NCBI GenBank assembly: GCA_020056125.1
Contig: JAGVIJ010000053.1
Span: 1-5,956, forward strand
Direction of reading: 5' to 3'
Origin: a bacterium
GTDB lineage: Bacteria > Patescibacteriota > Patescibacteriia > 2-12-FULL-60-25
Length of the DNA: 5,956 nucleotides
Positions within the stretch are counted from its first letter, which is position 1. The number at the start of each line of letters is the position of its first letter. Below the pieces are notes generated by a model. That model searched no databases. It saw only the letters and a program-made list of their open reading frames with translations, and was not told where the DNA came from. Positions 5,845-5,956 of this stretch are shown here, piece by piece. Made by a program: the position numbers and the translations under genes.

Positions 5845-5956
5845 GCGCCTCGTCTTTTCACACAGTTGAAAACAAAAATTATCCCGAACTGGTAGAGCGG
5901 TAGAGGGCGAGAAGAATTAAAAAAAATCAAGGCACTAAACAAAACTGTCCCGCCAC

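Larger units (their letters stand above)
5754..5956. other. Upstream region of ychF without a supported gene
   Basis: These 203 bases hold the two promoter-like elements and the inverted repeat listed separately, a tandem 8-mer (GGTAGAGC then GGTAGAGG, 5891-5906), and an A-rich stretch near 5918-5928. A minus-strand frame is open from the right edge to about 5794 but has no recognisable similarity. I see no complete tRNA or other RNA gene. Confidence 0.5.

Noticed and set aside
5881..5906. tRNA D-arm-like string (CTGGTAGAGCGG) on the plus strand
   Set aside because: Only a 3-bp CCG/CGG stem can be drawn around it, and no anticodon stem, T-arm or acceptor pairing follows in the available sequence. 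A decayed tRNA fragment cannot be excluded, but a gene is not supported.
5794..5956. Minus-strand reading frame open from the right edge to a stop near 5794
   Set aside because: About 53 codons with no recognisable domain; it runs through promoter-like elements and the inverted repeat. It could be the tail of a neighbouring gene, but nothing in the residues supports coding.
1..5956. CRISPR arrays, insertion sequences, phage genes or alternative genetic code
   Set aside because: No spaced direct repeat array, transposase motif or terminal inverted repeat pair was found; TGA ends the binding protein gene and Trp positions use TGG, so the standard bacterial code fits.

Overview
The window reads as a piece of genome from an uncultured, streamlined bacterium, most likely a member of the Candidate Phyla Radiation (Patescibacteria, Parcubacteria-like). 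The main reason is the run of short two-helix type IV secretion pilin-like proteins with a conserved AGGDxxKV turn, which I know mainly from that group. Dense packing, very short intergenic gaps and weak or absent Shine-Dalgarno sequences agree with this. TGA serves as a stop codon (solute-binding protein gene) and TGG encodes Trp, so the UGA=Gly code of Gracilibacteria/SR1 is not in use. The lineage below phylum level cannot be fixed from this sequence alone.

All six recognisable genes lie on the minus strand, so the reading order is right to left. First come two housekeeping genes: ychF (P-loop ATPase of the Obg family, 4683-5753) and galU (UDP-glucose synthesis, 3718-4599). They are separated by an 83-base gap that is almost wholly a degenerate 7-bp tandem repeat. 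After a 60-odd-base gap with an extended -10-like element comes a tight four-gene unit: a family 1 extracellular solute-binding protein (2232-3656), then three consecutive proteins sharing a two-transmembrane VirB2/TrbC-like pilin core (1234-2229, 449-1231, 71-442). The junctions in this unit are only 2, 2 and 6 bases, which implies one transcript with coupled translation.

The notable biology is in the pilin cluster. The three pilins show a gradient of decoration. The last gene is a bare pilin with no cysteine. The middle one carries two six-cysteine modules before the pilin core. The first carries three modules before the core and another after it. The modules mostly end in a CC pair and have a spacing like that of beta-defensins or arthropod clip domains. 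Positive-inside topology puts every module outside the cell, and the cysteine counts of the mature proteins are even (28, 12 and 0). A reasonable inference is a cell-surface filament or envelope-spanning conduit with disulfide-armoured subunits, co-produced with a substrate-binding lipoprotein that lacks any adjacent ABC permease. This may be an attachment or uptake apparatus of an episymbiotic cell.

The last 200 bases (5754-5956) hold no gene I can support. They contain a possible ychF promoter, a divergent TTGACA element overlapping a GC-rich inverted repeat, and a short tRNA D-arm-like string. I see no complete RNA gene, insertion sequence, CRISPR array or origin.
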